DNA of 64,000 nt from Burkholderiaceae bacterium (GCA_017848435.1 JAFEHU010000081.1:43987-107986); one strand, 5' to 3'; counted from the stretch's first letter, positions 9,066 through 17,282 are shown. Translations and numbers: made by a program. Notes: a model not told the origin generated them from the letters alone.

Positions 9066-9094
9066 CCTATAACAGGTGGTCAGACAACGGTCAG
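9066..9094 (-). promoter_or_regulatory. Candidate sigma70 promoter of the cox operon
   Basis: On the minus strand CTGACC (-35, 9089-9094) and TATAGG (-10, 9066-9071) are spaced by 17 bases, about 30 bases upstream of the DUF2244 start. Both boxes are imperfect. Confidence 0.3.
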
Positions 9095-9205
9095 CACCAC
9101 GGGAAAATACCCATTCGTTCAAAACACCTCGGATTGTAGCCCCGTTGAAGCCCGTTTCTGGCCACTGTGGCGCCGATACAAAGCATTCCAAAGCAATCAA
9201 CTCGG

Positions 9206-10111
9206 CTACTCGGCCCCGCGCTTCAGCATCGCCCGCATGTCGCTGAGCGGAACGGTCTGCTCGCCACGCGGCCGGCGCGGGGCGGCCTTGAGCGCGTGGC
9301 CGTAAATCACCTCAAAGGTGAGCGCCAGCGGCGCGGTGGCGCCACTTGTGCCAGCGGCACGTGGCATGTGCTGGTCGATAGCGGCCAGCAGCTGGGCACG
9401 CCAGCCCCGACCCCGGGTCAGCGGTTGTCGGCCCACATGCAGGTTGCGGCCCAGGCTCCGCAAGTCGTCCAGCAGGCGCTCTGGCTGGGTGTAGGTGAGC
9501 GTGATGCGCTCCATGTCCATCACCGGCTCGACAAAACCGCTTTGCACCAGCATGTCGCCCCAGTCGTGCATGTCGGTGAATTCGTGGCAGGGCGGCGCCC
9601 AGCCCATGGCGGCGTAGACGGCGCGCAGCTCGCGCAAGGAATCCGGGCCGAGGCAGGACAGCATCAGGAAGCCGTCTGTGGCGAGCAGGCGCTGCCACTG
9701 GGCAATGAGCGCAGCGGGGTCGGCAGCCATGTGCAGTGCCATGTTGGCCCAGACCATGTCGACCTGCCCGTCTTCCGGCAATGTGAATTGGGTGACCGGC
9801 TGGCGCCAGCGGCGGGCCGTCCACCAGGGCGCGTGCAGCGCTTGCGCCAACGCATGGGCCCGTGCCGGGCTGGCTTCGGCCGCCAGGCAGCGCGCCTGCG
9901 GGTAGCGTTGCAACAGGCGTTGGTGGCTGGCCAGGCCACCGTTCAGCGGCTGCCAATCGAGCCAGGCGGCGGGCTGCAGCTTGATCCAGTCCAGCCGCTC
10001 CTCCATGCGCCGCGCCACCTCTTCGTGCAACCAGGCCGATGCCGCCAGCGGGGCTTGTTGCCAGCGGGCAGCTGCAGTGGGGTCGATGGTCGGAGGCAGC
10101 GCGTTGGGCAT
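9206..10111 (-). CDS. BioC-like SAM-dependent methyltransferase
   Basis: 301 residues from ATG 10111 (MPNALPPTIDP). Features of the BioC/malonyl-ACP O-methyltransferase family are VWANMALHMAADP, FLMLSCLGPDSLRELRAVYA and a C-terminal segment with TFEVIYGHALK; an N-terminal ARRMEERLDWIK helix also fits. The usual glycine-rich motif I (DxGCGxG) is not evident; the corresponding place reads LDWQPLNGGLASH, so the cofactor site is degenerate or the protein has drifted in function. No other biotin gene is nearby. It diverges from comF with only 22 bases between starts. Confidence 0.7.
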   Translation of the reverse strand: MPNALPPTIDPTAAARWQQAPLAASAWLHEEVARRMEERLDWIKLQPAAWLDWQPLNGGLASHQRLLQRYPQARCLAAEASPARAHALAQALHAPWWTARRWRQPVTQFTLPEDGQVDMVWANMALHMAADPAALIAQWQRLLATDGFLMLSCLGPDSLRELRAVYAAMGWAPPCHEFTDMHDWGDMLVQSGFVEPVMDMERITLTYTQPERLLDDLRSLGRNLHVGRQPLTRGRGWRAQLLAAIDQHMPRAAGTSGATAPLALTFEVIYGHALKAAPRRPRGEQTVPLSDMRAMLKRGAE

Positions 10112-10121
10112 GGTCGCCGAG

Positions 10122-10136
10122 TATATTGACCCCATG
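10122..10136. promoter_or_regulatory. Overlapping divergent -10 boxes between the methyltransferase and comF
   Basis: TATATT at 10122-10127 is followed by exactly six bases and the comF ATG (10134). On the minus strand the same AT-rich core reads TATACT, eight bases before the methyltransferase ATG (10111). Both mRNAs would be leaderless or nearly so. Confidence 0.45.
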
Positions 10137-10838
10137 CTGCGCCGCCTGTTCACGCCGCTGCTCAACCGCCTGCCCAGCCAGTGCCTGGTGTGCCAGCGCT
10201 GGCCCGCGCAGCCGTTGTGCGGGCCGTGCCTGGCGCGTTTTGGCGAACCCCGTCACCGTTGCGCCACCTGTGCGCTGCCGGCGCCCGAGGGTGTGGCGCG
10301 CTGTGGCGCCTGCACCGTGCACGCCCCCGCGCTGGACGCCTGCCATGCCGCGGTGGACTACGCCTACCCCTGGGCGGCGGTGCTGGCGCGCTTCAAGTTT
10401 GGCCAACAACCCGGGCTGGCCGCGCCGCTGGCGCAGCTGCTGCAGCGCCTGCCCGCCACCGCGCAGCGGCTGAACGACGCCACACTGGTGCTGCCGATGC
10501 CGCTGGCGAACGAACGGCTGGCCGAACGCGGCTTCAACCAGTCGCTGCTGCTGGCACAGGCGTTGCTGGGTGCACCACGCCAGCGGCTGGACGCCCACCT
10601 GCTGCTGCGCCCGGTGCACCGGCTGCCGCAAAGCGCACTGACGCGGGCCGAGCGCCTGCGCAACGTCAGCGGCGTGTTTGCGGTGGCGCCCGAATCCGCC
10701 CACCGCCTGCGGGAAGCCCGAGTGCTGCTGGTGGACGACGTGATGACCAGCGGCGCTTCGCTGGCGGCGGCGGCCAGTGTGCTGCGGCAGGCGGGTGCGG
10801 TGCATGTCGCCGCACTGGTCGTCGCCCGCACCGCCTGA
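10134..10838 (+). CDS. comF: ComF family phosphoribosyltransferase-like protein
   Basis: 234 residues. The N-terminus has a cysteine-rich zinc-binding part (CLVCQRW, CGPC, CATC, CGAC) as in ComF/GntX proteins, followed by a type I phosphoribosyltransferase fold with LVLPMPLANERLAERGFNQ and the PRPP motif VLLVDDVMTSGASL near residue 200. ComF takes part in DNA uptake in competent bacteria; in many proteobacteria its role is unclear. The start at 10134 is chosen from the overall length and the -10 box six bases upstream. Confidence 0.92.
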   Translation: MLRRLFTPLLNRLPSQCLVCQRWPAQPLCGPCLARFGEPRHRCATCALPAPEGVARCGACTVHAPALDACHAAVDYAYPWAAVLARFKFGQQPGLAAPLAQLLQRLPATAQRLNDATLVLPMPLANERLAERGFNQSLLLAQALLGAPRQRLDAHLLLRPVHRLPQSALTRAERLRNVSGVFAVAPESAHRLREARVLLVDDVMTSGASLAAAASVLRQAGAVHVAALVVARTA

Positions 10839-10859
10839 ACTGGGTGGCCTTCCCGCGGC

Positions 10860-10874
10860 GACAATTGCGCCATG
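10860..10874 (+). promoter_or_regulatory. Candidate -10 box for a leaderless trmL transcript
   Basis: GACAAT at 10860-10865, six bases, then the trmL ATG at 10872, with no ribosome binding site. Confidence 0.4.
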
Positions 10875-11342
10875 TTCAACATCGTGCTCGTTCAACCCCA
10901 AATCCCGCCGAACACCGGCAACGTGATCCGCCTGGCGGCAAACACCGGCTGTGCGCTGCACCTCATTGAGCCGCTGGGGTTCTCGTTTGAAGACAAACAC
11001 ATGGTCCGCGCCGGGCTCGACTACCACGAGTACGCCGACATCCAGCGCCACGCCAGTTGGGACGCCTTTGTCGCCACGGCCCAACCGGCGCCCGACCGGC
11101 TGTTTGCCATGACCACCCACGCCAGCCAACCGCTGCACACGGTGGCCTTTCAGCCCGGCGACTGGCTGGTGTTTGGCTCGGAAACACAAGGCCTGGACCC
11201 TGCGCTGCGGAACAGCTTTCCCCCCACGCAGCGGCTGCGCCTGCCGATGCGACCGGGCCAGCGCAGCCTGAATTTGTCCAACGCGGTGGCGGTGACGGTG
11301 TACGAGGCCTGGCGGCAACACGGCTGCGCTGGTGCCGTTTGA
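10872..11342 (+). CDS. trmL: tRNA (cytidine(34)-2'-O)-methyltransferase
   Basis: SPOUT-class enzyme that methylates the wobble ribose of certain tRNA-Leu species. At 156 residues it has the usual family length. Motifs: N-terminal PQIPPNTGNVIRLAANTG, central LVFGSETQGLDP and the knot-forming RSLNLSNAVAVTVYEAWRQ at the C-terminus. It starts 33 bases beyond comF but with its own putative promoter. Its end is followed by a dispersed repeat and a terminator. Confidence 0.96.
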   Translation: MFNIVLVQPQIPPNTGNVIRLAANTGCALHLIEPLGFSFEDKHMVRAGLDYHEYADIQRHASWDAFVATAQPAPDRLFAMTTHASQPLHTVAFQPGDWLVFGSETQGLDPALRNSFPPTQRLRLPMRPGQRSLNLSNAVAVTVYEAWRQHGCAGAV

Positions 11343-11411
11343 TTTGCTATTGAAAATATAGCTACACCGCCAGCCTGCACTGAGGCTCAGCGCCGATTTG
11401 GCTTGAAATCC
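11343..11411 (+). repeat. Dispersed intergenic repeat, copy 1
   Basis: Begins TTTGCTATTGAAAATATAGCT and ends CGCCGATTTGGCTTGAAAT. The same arrangement (TATAGC, then GGCT, then CGATTTGGCTTGAAA) occurs at 18049, 25643, 35503 and 56195. Confidence 0.7.
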
Positions 11412-11440
11412 AGCCTCAAAATGCCGCAGAGGCTGCCCGG

Positions 11441-11462
11441 AAGGCCTGTGAGGGCCTTTTTT
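11441..11462 (+). terminator. Rho-independent terminator of trmL
   Basis: Stem AAGGCC / GGCCTT with a 6-base loop followed by a run of six T on the plus strand; it abuts the convergent MaoC gene. Confidence 0.65.
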
Positions 11463-11917
11463 CAGGGGTAGCGCCGCACCACCGATTCGGCCACACACAC
11501 CGGCCGCTCGGTGCCCTCGCGCAGCACCGTGACCTGCCACACCATCTGGATGCCGCCGTTGTCCACCGGTTCGCAGGCCAGCAGCGTCAGCGTGGCGCGC
11601 AGCCGGCTGTTGGCGGGCACCGGCGCAGTGAAGCGCACCTTGTTCAGGCCGTAGTTCACGCCCATGCCGGAGCCGGCGATCTCGAACGCGCCTTCCAGAA
11701 ACTGCGGCAACAAAGAGAGCGTGAGGAAACCGTGGGCGATGGTGCCGCCAAACGGGCCCACCTTGGCGCGGGCCTCGTCCACGTGGATCCACTGGTGGTC
11801 GCCGGTGGCGTCGGCAAACAGGTTGATCGCCTGCTGCGTCACCGTCACCCAGCCGGTGCTCTGCAGCGACTGGCCCACAAAACCGGCCACCTCGGCCAGC
11901 GATGCGAACTGTTTCAT
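11462..11917 (-). CDS. MaoC-like hot-dog (R)-enoyl-CoA hydratase
   Basis: 151 residues with the hydratase-2 signature FADATGDHQWIHVD near residues 34-47, carrying the catalytic Asp/His pair, and GPFGGTIAHGFLTLSLLP. The reaction expected is hydration of trans-2-enoyl-CoA to (R)-3-hydroxyacyl-CoA, which can feed polyhydroxyalkanoate synthesis or fatty acid metabolism; the actual substrate cannot be told from sequence. It starts seven bases after the ParA-like gene stop, so the two are probably co-transcribed. Confidence 0.88.
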   Translation of the reverse strand: MKQFASLAEVAGFVGQSLQSTGWVTVTQQAINLFADATGDHQWIHVDEARAKVGPFGGTIAHGFLTLSLLPQFLEGAFEIAGSGMGVNYGLNKVRFTAPVPANSRLRATLTLLACEPVDNGGIQMVWQVTVLREGTERPVCVAESVVRRYP

Positions 11918-11924
11918 TGGCGCT

Positions 11925-12551
11925 TCATGGCGCTGGCCGGTCCAGCCAGGCGCAGATGTTGGCCCACTGTTCCAGGTCTTTCTGCACCCGGCCCGGCGCC
12001 ACGTCGAACACGCTCAGGCCACGTGCCGCCAGGTGGATGTAGTTCTGCGTGTCGCGCAGATACCCCAGCACCGGCAGGCCCAGGCCCTCGACGAATTCGC
12101 GCAGCTTGTCGGCCGCGATGGTGCGCGCGTCCACCCGCATGCCCACAATGCCGATGTCCAGCCCCTCGGCCTTGCGGGAGTCGGCCAGCTTGTCGAGGAA
12201 TTCGCGCGTGGCAAAAATGTCGAACACGCTGGGCTGCAGCGGCACGATCAGCTTGTTCGCCAGCTTGATGACGTCGTTGAAGCGCCAGCCGTGCAGGCCG
12301 CCCGGCGTGTCCAGCACCACATGCGTGGTGCCCTTGGGCGGCTTGACGATCAAATCGGGCGACACGGCCCAGGTGGCAATTGGCCGGGCCGCGGGTGGCC
12401 GCAGGTCCAGCCACAGCCGCGACGACTGTTGGCGGTCCACATCGCCCAGCATGGCGGCATGCCCGCGCGAGGCGTAGTAGCCGGCAATGTTGGTGGCCAG
12501 CGTCGACTTTCCGACACCGCCTTTGGGGTTGGCAACAACAACGACCGGCAT
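11925..12551 (-). CDS. ParA/MinD-type ATPase (orphan)
   Basis: 208-residue P-loop ATPase of the ParA family. The deviant Walker A motif KGGVGKST is at residues 10-17, the switch region around LGDVDRQQS, and VVLDTPGGL gives Walker B. No DNA-binding domain and no ParB gene follow, unlike chromosome partition loci, so it may position another cargo. A good ribosome binding site (AAGGAG) precedes the ATG. MaoC follows after seven bases; a functional link is not obvious. Confidence 0.85.
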   Translation of the reverse strand: MPVVVVANPKGGVGKSTLATNIAGYYASRGHAAMLGDVDRQQSSRLWLDLRPPAARPIATWAVSPDLIVKPPKGTTHVVLDTPGGLHGWRFNDVIKLANKLIVPLQPSVFDIFATREFLDKLADSRKAEGLDIGIVGMRVDARTIAADKLREFVEGLGLPVLGYLRDTQNYIHLAARGLSVFDVAPGRVQKDLEQWANICAWLDRPAP

Positions 12552-12690
12552 ACGCGCTCCTTGCGCTGGGTGTTTGACACAGAGCCACTATGTTAGCGGC
12601 ACGGAACGTGCCGCCCAAGGCCGGCCAGCCGCCTGCGCCAGTTAGACTCGTTGCACACCCCTCACCCCCCACACGCAGCGGAACCCACCC

Positions 12691-14529
12691 ATGGCAGCAG
12701 AACAAGGCACAGAACTGGTCAAGGTCGTCATTTTGCTGGCGGCCGGCGTGGTGGCGGTGCCGTTGTTCAAGCGCCTTGGTTTGGGTTCGGTGCTGGGCTA
12801 CCTGGCGGCCGGCTTGGCCATTGGCCCGTTTGGCATGGGGTTTTTCAGCGAGTCGCAAACCATCCTGCACATTGCCGAACTCGGTGTGGTGATGTTCCTG
12901 TTTGTGATTGGCCTGGAGATGCAGCCGTCGCGCCTGTGGGCGCTGCGCCGGCAGATTTTTGGCCTGGGCCTGCTGCAGGTGGCGGCCTGCGGTGCCCTGC
13001 TCACCGGGGTGGGCATGCTGGCCGGGCTCAGTCCGGCGGTGGCTTTCATTGCCGCGATGGGTTTCGTGCTGTCGTCCACCGCCATCGTGATGCAGCTGCT
13101 GGACGAAAGCGGCGACACCTCCACACCGCGCGGCCAGCGCATCGTGTCCATCCTGCTGCTGGAAGATTTGGCCATCGTGCCGCTGCTGGCCATCGTCGCT
13201 TTCCTGTCGCCATCGCCCGCCGAAGAGGAAGTCTCGCGTTGGTTCACCGTGGGCATTGCGCTCGCCGCAGTGGTTGGCCTGATTGCGGTCAGCCGCTGGT
13301 TGCTGAACCCGCTGTTCCGCGTGCTGGCCAAGGCCAAAGCACGCGAAGTGATGACGGCAGCGGCCTTGCTGGTGGTGCTGGGTGCCGCACTGGCCATGCA
13401 GTGGGGCGGCTTGTCCATGGCCATGGGCGCTTTTGCCGCCGGTGTGATGCTCAGCGAGTCCACCTTCCGCCACCAACTGGAGGCCGACATCGAGCCCTTC
13501 CGCGGCATCCTGCTCGGCCTGTTTTTCATGGGCGTGGGCATGTCGCTGGACATCCCGCTGGTGCTGGCGGACTGGCAGCTCATTCTGGCCGGTGTGCTGG
13601 CCTACATGGGGGTCAAGGGCGCCGCCATCTACGGCGTGGCACGTGCCACCCGCGCCAGCCATGGCGACGCCCTGCAGCGCGCCGCGCTGATGGCCCAGGG
13701 CGGTGAATTCGCCTTCGTGCTGTACTCCGCCGCCGCGTCGGCCGGCATTGTGGACGCCAACATCAACGCCATCCTCACCGCCACCATCATCCTCTCGATG
13801 GCGCTGACGCCGCTGGCCATGTTCGCGCTGCGCTGGCTCATGCCCGCCGCACCCGAACAGAGCATGGAGGGCGTGGAAGACGTGATGGCCGGCCACGCGC
13901 ACACGGGCAGCGTCCTGGTCATCGGCTTCGGCCGCTTCGGGCAGATTGCCAGCCAGTCGTTGCTAGCGCGCGGGATCGACGTGGTCATCATCGAGAGCGA
14001 CACCGACATGATCCGCGCGGCGGCGCGCTTCGGCTTCAAGGTGTTCTATGGCGACGGCACCCGGCTCGATGTTCTGCATGCCAGCGGCGCCAAAAATTCC
14101 AAGGCCATCCTGGTGTGTGTGGACAAGAAAGAAACCACCAGCCGCATCGTGGAGCTGCTCAAACACGAATGCCCACTCACGCCGGTGCTGGCGCGCTCCT
14201 ACGACCGGCAACACGCCATCGAGCTGATGCGCCACGGCGTGGACTTCCAGATCCGCGAAACCTTTGAGTCGGCACTGGCCTTTGGCGCCGAAGCCCTGCG
14301 CACTTTTGGCGTGGACGAAGACGGCATTGCCGAAGTGGCCACCGACATCCGCCGCCGCGACGCCGAACGCCTGCAACTGCAGATGGCCGGTGACCTCAGC
14401 AGCGGCGTGGACCTGATGCACGGCAACCGCTGGACACCCACCCCGCTGACCAAGCCGCAGCGCGAAGGCCAGGCGCTCAACGACGAAGCGGCGGACGCGA
14501 TCGAACAACCCGCCGCACCAGCCCCCTGA
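12691..14529 (+). CDS. Kef-type potassium/proton antiporter (CPA2) with RCK/TrkA-N domain
   Basis: 612 residues: an N-terminal 12-13 helix Na+/H+ exchanger domain (about 1-385) and a cytoplasmic TrkA-N Rossmann domain starting at VLVIGFGRFGQIASQSLLARG near residue 410. Signatures include LGYLAAGLAIGPFG, ELGVVMFLFVIGLEM and LSSTAIVMQLL. KefB/KefC efflux systems are gated by glutathione conjugates; whether this one is cannot be shown. No KefF/KefG ancillary gene is adjacent. Confidence 0.92.
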   Translation: MAAEQGTELVKVVILLAAGVVAVPLFKRLGLGSVLGYLAAGLAIGPFGMGFFSESQTILHIAELGVVMFLFVIGLEMQPSRLWALRRQIFGLGLLQVAACGALLTGVGMLAGLSPAVAFIAAMGFVLSSTAIVMQLLDESGDTSTPRGQRIVSILLLEDLAIVPLLAIVAFLSPSPAEEEVSRWFTVGIALAAVVGLIAVSRWLLNPLFRVLAKAKAREVMTAAALLVVLGAALAMQWGGLSMAMGAFAAGVMLSESTFRHQLEADIEPFRGILLGLFFMGVGMSLDIPLVLADWQLILAGVLAYMGVKGAAIYGVARATRASHGDALQRAALMAQGGEFAFVLYSAAASAGIVDANINAILTATIILSMALTPLAMFALRWLMPAAPEQSMEGVEDVMAGHAHTGSVLVIGFGRFGQIASQSLLARGIDVVIIESDTDMIRAAARFGFKVFYGDGTRLDVLHASGAKNSKAILVCVDKKETTSRIVELLKHECPLTPVLARSYDRQHAIELMRHGVDFQIRETFESALAFGAEALRTFGVDEDGIAEVATDIRRRDAERLQLQMAGDLSSGVDLMHGNRWTPTPLTKPQREGQALNDEAADAIEQPAAPAP

Positions 14530-14541
14530 CAGGCCGCGCCT

Positions 14542-15306
14542 TCAGGCGATGCCGCGCACCGCGTCCCACACCAGCTTGAGCCCGGTCAGCAGCATGCCGG
14601 CATAGACCAACTGGTAGAACAGCGTGGGCTTGATGCGCCGGGTCAGCCAGGCGCCCACCAGCACGCCGATGGGCGCAAACGGCAGCAGCGCCAGCGAGGT
14701 GGCCATGTTGCGCGCGTCCAGCAGGCCCAGCCACGCGTACGGAATCCACTTCGACAGGTTCACGCAGAAGAAAAAGGCCGCCATGGTGGCGGTGAACTGC
14801 ACCGGCGACAGCCGCATCGGGATCACATAGGCATTCACCGGCGGGCCGCCGGCATGGGCCACAAAGCTGGTGAAGCCAGCGGTGGTGGTGAGCAGTGCAC
14901 CCACCCAACGCGGCCAGGGCGGGCTGTCGGGGCGCGGCGGAAAGACCAGCCGCTGCGCCAGAAACAACAGCGTGAACACACCCACAATGCCGGCCACCAG
15001 GTGCGCGTCCAGCACCCGGAACAGCAACGTGCCCACCACGGTGCCGAGCAGGCCAAAAGGGACCAGGAACTTCAGCAGCGCCGCGTCAAAGTCCTTGCGG
15101 AAAACGGCCAGGCCCATCACGTCCATCAGCAGCAGCACCGGCATCAGCATCGCGGCGGCCTCCGGCACGGTGACTACCAGCGCCATCATCGGCACCGCCA
15201 GCGAGCCAAAGCCGGCGCCAAAACCGCTTTTGCTGACGCCCAGCAGCAACACGGCAGGAATGGCGGCGGCGTAAAAGGCGGGGTCGGTGACGATGGGCAG
15301 CGGCAT
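14542..15306 (-). CDS. TauE/SafE family anion transporter
   Basis: 254-residue membrane protein with about eight helices and the duplicated TauE/SafE pattern: VSKSGFGAGFGSLAVPMMAL in the first half and TTTAGFTSFVAHAGGPPVNAYVIP in the second. Members export or import sulfite, sulfoacetate or related organosulfur anions; the substrate here is unknown. It converges on the Kef gene and diverges from the next gene with only 17 bases between the two start codons. Confidence 0.88.
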   Translation of the reverse strand: MPLPIVTDPAFYAAAIPAVLLLGVSKSGFGAGFGSLAVPMMALVVTVPEAAAMLMPVLLLMDVMGLAVFRKDFDAALLKFLVPFGLLGTVVGTLLFRVLDAHLVAGIVGVFTLLFLAQRLVFPPRPDSPPWPRWVGALLTTTAGFTSFVAHAGGPPVNAYVIPMRLSPVQFTATMAAFFFCVNLSKWIPYAWLGLLDARNMATSLALLPFAPIGVLVGAWLTRRIKPTLFYQLVYAGMLLTGLKLVWDAVRGIA

Positions 15307-15311
15307 GGCGC

Positions 15312-15326
15312 GACAATCGTCGCATG
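15312..15326 (+). promoter_or_regulatory. Candidate -10 box for a leaderless transcript
   Basis: GACAAT at 15312-15317 is followed by exactly six bases and the ATG at 15324; no ribosome binding site. The divergent gene starts at 15306. Confidence 0.4.
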
Positions 15327-15962
15327 AATCAGATGGCGAGCTGGGGTGAGTGGTTGCGCATCGCGGTGGAGGGCTTGGCTACCGCCGCCTTTGCGTTGTC
15401 GGGCGCGATGGAAGCCGCACGCAAGCGGCTGGACGCGGTGGGCGTGTGTGTGGTGGCGTTTCTGGCCGCGTTCGGCGGCGGCACGCTGCGCGACCTGCTG
15501 CTGGACCAGCGCCCGTTCTTCTGGGTGCGCCATGTGGAACTGCTGTGGGCGGTGCTGGCCCTGTGTGTGCTGGCCATGCTGTTCCTGCGCGACCGGCATT
15601 TTGTGCTGACCGAAAAAGCCATCCAATGGCCTGACGCGTTGGGCCTGGGCCTGTTTGCCGCGGTGGGGGTGGACCAGGCGCTGCAACACCAGTTGCCGGC
15701 GCTGGTGGCGGTGCTGATGGGCGTGATCACCGGCGTGTTTGGCGGCGTGCTGCGCGACATGGTCTGCAACGAAATCCCCAGCGCTTTTCGCGACCACCGG
15801 CCCTATGCGGTGTGTGCGTTTGCCGGTGGCTGGGTCTACGTGGGGTTGCTGTACCTGGGCCAGCCGGGCTCGCTGGCGCTGCTGGCCTGTGTGGCCGTCA
15901 CCGCCGGTTTGCGCGGATTGGCACTCTGGCGCAACTGGCAAATCCCAGGCTGGCGCGCGTAA
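15324..15962 (+). CDS. TRIC-like cation channel family membrane protein (UPF0126/YadS)
   Basis: 212 residues, about seven helices, with the glycine-rich duplicated signature of the family: AAFGGGTLRDLLLDQRPFFWVRH in the first half and ITGVFGGVLRDMVCNEIPSAFRD in the second. Bacterial homologues of trimeric intracellular cation channels are potassium-permeable; the physiological role in bacteria is uncertain. It ends four bases before the convergent thiolase end. Confidence 0.9.
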   Translation: MNQMASWGEWLRIAVEGLATAAFALSGAMEAARKRLDAVGVCVVAFLAAFGGGTLRDLLLDQRPFFWVRHVELLWAVLALCVLAMLFLRDRHFVLTEKAIQWPDALGLGLFAAVGVDQALQHQLPALVAVLMGVITGVFGGVLRDMVCNEIPSAFRDHRPYAVCAFAGGWVYVGLLYLGQPGSLALLACVAVTAGLRGLALWRNWQIPGWRA

Positions 15963-15965
15963 AAC

Positions 15966-17171
15966 TCACACCCGTTCGATCACCAGCGCAATGCCCTGCC
16001 CCACGCCAATGCACATGGTGCACAGCGCGTAACGGCCGCCGGTTCTGTGCAGTTGGTTCACGGCGGTGGTCACCAGCCGTGCCCCACTGGCCCCCAGCGG
16101 GTGGCCCAGCGCAATGGCCCCGCCGTTGGGGTTGACGCGCGGGTCGTCGTCCTGCAGCCCAAGCTGGCGCAGCACCGCCAGGCCTTGCGCGGCAAAGGCC
16201 TCGTTGAGTTCGATCACGTCCATCTGCGCCAGCGTCAGACCGGTCAGGGCCAGCACTTTCTCGGTGGCCGGTGCCGGGCCGATGCCCATGACGCGGGGCG
16301 GCACACCGGCGGTGGCCATGCCGACCACGCGTGCCCTGGGGGTGAGGCCGTTCCTGGCGGCAGCACTTTCACTGGCCAGGAGCAGTGCACAGGCGCCGTC
16401 GTTGACACCGCTGGCGTTGCCGGCGGTGACGGTGCCGTCGGGTTTGACGATGGGCTTGAGTTTGGCCAGCGCTTCCAGGCTGGTTTCGCGGGGGTGTTCG
16501 TCTTTGCTGACGACGGTGGCGTCACCCTTCTTCTGTGGAATGGTCACCGGGGTGATTTCGGCGTCGAAGAAGCCGGCTTTCTGGGCGGCGACCGCCTTCA
16601 TCTGGCTGGCCAGGGCCATGCGGTCCTGGGCTTCGCGTTCGATGTGGAAGTCGGTCGCAACGTTCTCGGCCGTCTCGGGCATGCTGTCCACGCCGTAGAG
16701 CTCTTTCATGCGCTTGTTGATGAAGCGCCAGCCGATGGTGGTGTCGTAGACCGCGTTGCTGCGGCTGAAGGCGCTGTCGGCCTTGGGCATGACGAAGGGG
16801 GCGCGGCTCATGCTTTCGACGCCGCCGGCAATCATCAGGCCGGCTTCGCCGGCCTTGATGGCGCGGGCGGCCGTGCCCACGGCGTCGAGACCGGAGCCGC
16901 ACAGGCGGTTCAAGGTGGCGCCGGGCACGGCCAGGGGGAGGCCGGCCAGCAAGGCGGCCATGCGGGCGACGTTGCGGTTGTCTTCGCCGGCCTGGTTGGC
17001 GCAGCCGTAGAGCACGTCGGCCACCTGGGCCCAGTCAACACCGGGGTTGCGGGCCATCAGGGCCTGGATGGGCAGGGCGGCCAGGTCGTCGGCGCGCACG
17101 CTGCTCAACGCCCCACCGTACCGGCCAAAGGGCGTGCGCTGCGCGTCGCAGATAAAGGCTTGCGAGGTCAT
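15966..17171 (-). CDS. pcaF: Beta-ketoadipyl-CoA / acetyl-CoA acyltransferase (thiolase)
   Basis: 401-residue degradative thiolase. The nucleophilic cysteine is in LNRLCGSGLDAV near residue 90, the catalytic histidine in GGAIALGHPLGASGA and the second cysteine in CTMCIGVGQG. The N-terminal FICDAQRTPFGRYGGALSSVRADDLAA and YGCANQAGEDNRNVARMA are typical of beta-ketoadipyl-CoA thiolases, which cleave 3-oxoadipyl-CoA to succinyl-CoA and acetyl-CoA in aromatic or phenylacetate degradation. No other pathway gene is adjacent, so the assignment within thiolases rests on sequence alone. Confidence 0.82.
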   Translation of the reverse strand: MTSQAFICDAQRTPFGRYGGALSSVRADDLAALPIQALMARNPGVDWAQVADVLYGCANQAGEDNRNVARMAALLAGLPLAVPGATLNRLCGSGLDAVGTAARAIKAGEAGLMIAGGVESMSRAPFVMPKADSAFSRSNAVYDTTIGWRFINKRMKELYGVDSMPETAENVATDFHIEREAQDRMALASQMKAVAAQKAGFFDAEITPVTIPQKKGDATVVSKDEHPRETSLEALAKLKPIVKPDGTVTAGNASGVNDGACALLLASESAAARNGLTPRARVVGMATAGVPPRVMGIGPAPATEKVLALTGLTLAQMDVIELNEAFAAQGLAVLRQLGLQDDDPRVNPNGGAIALGHPLGASGARLVTTAVNQLHRTGGRYALCTMCIGVGQGIALVIERV

Positions 17172-17282
17172 GAAAGTCCTGAATCACATGGGGTTGAACA
17201 CCACGCCAGCCCCCATGAACTCATGCACGGGGACTTGGCACCGCGCGTACTGTAGCGCGGCGCCCGGCCGCCCGCTGTCACC

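Noticed and set aside
9312..11792. An 826-residue minus-strand frame crossing comF, trmL and the methyltransferase.
   Set aside because: It runs antisense to three recognised genes and out of frame with the methyltransferase; composition is that of a shadow.
11925..12551. ParA-like gene as a plasmid or chromosome partition locus.
   Set aside because: No ParB gene and no parS-like palindromes next to it; single ParA-type ATPases with other roles are common.
11914..13902. A 662-residue minus-strand frame overlapping the Kef antiporter and the ParA-like gene.
   Set aside because: Antisense to one well-conserved protein and out of frame with the other; low-complexity His/Gln-rich product typical of GC-rich shadows.
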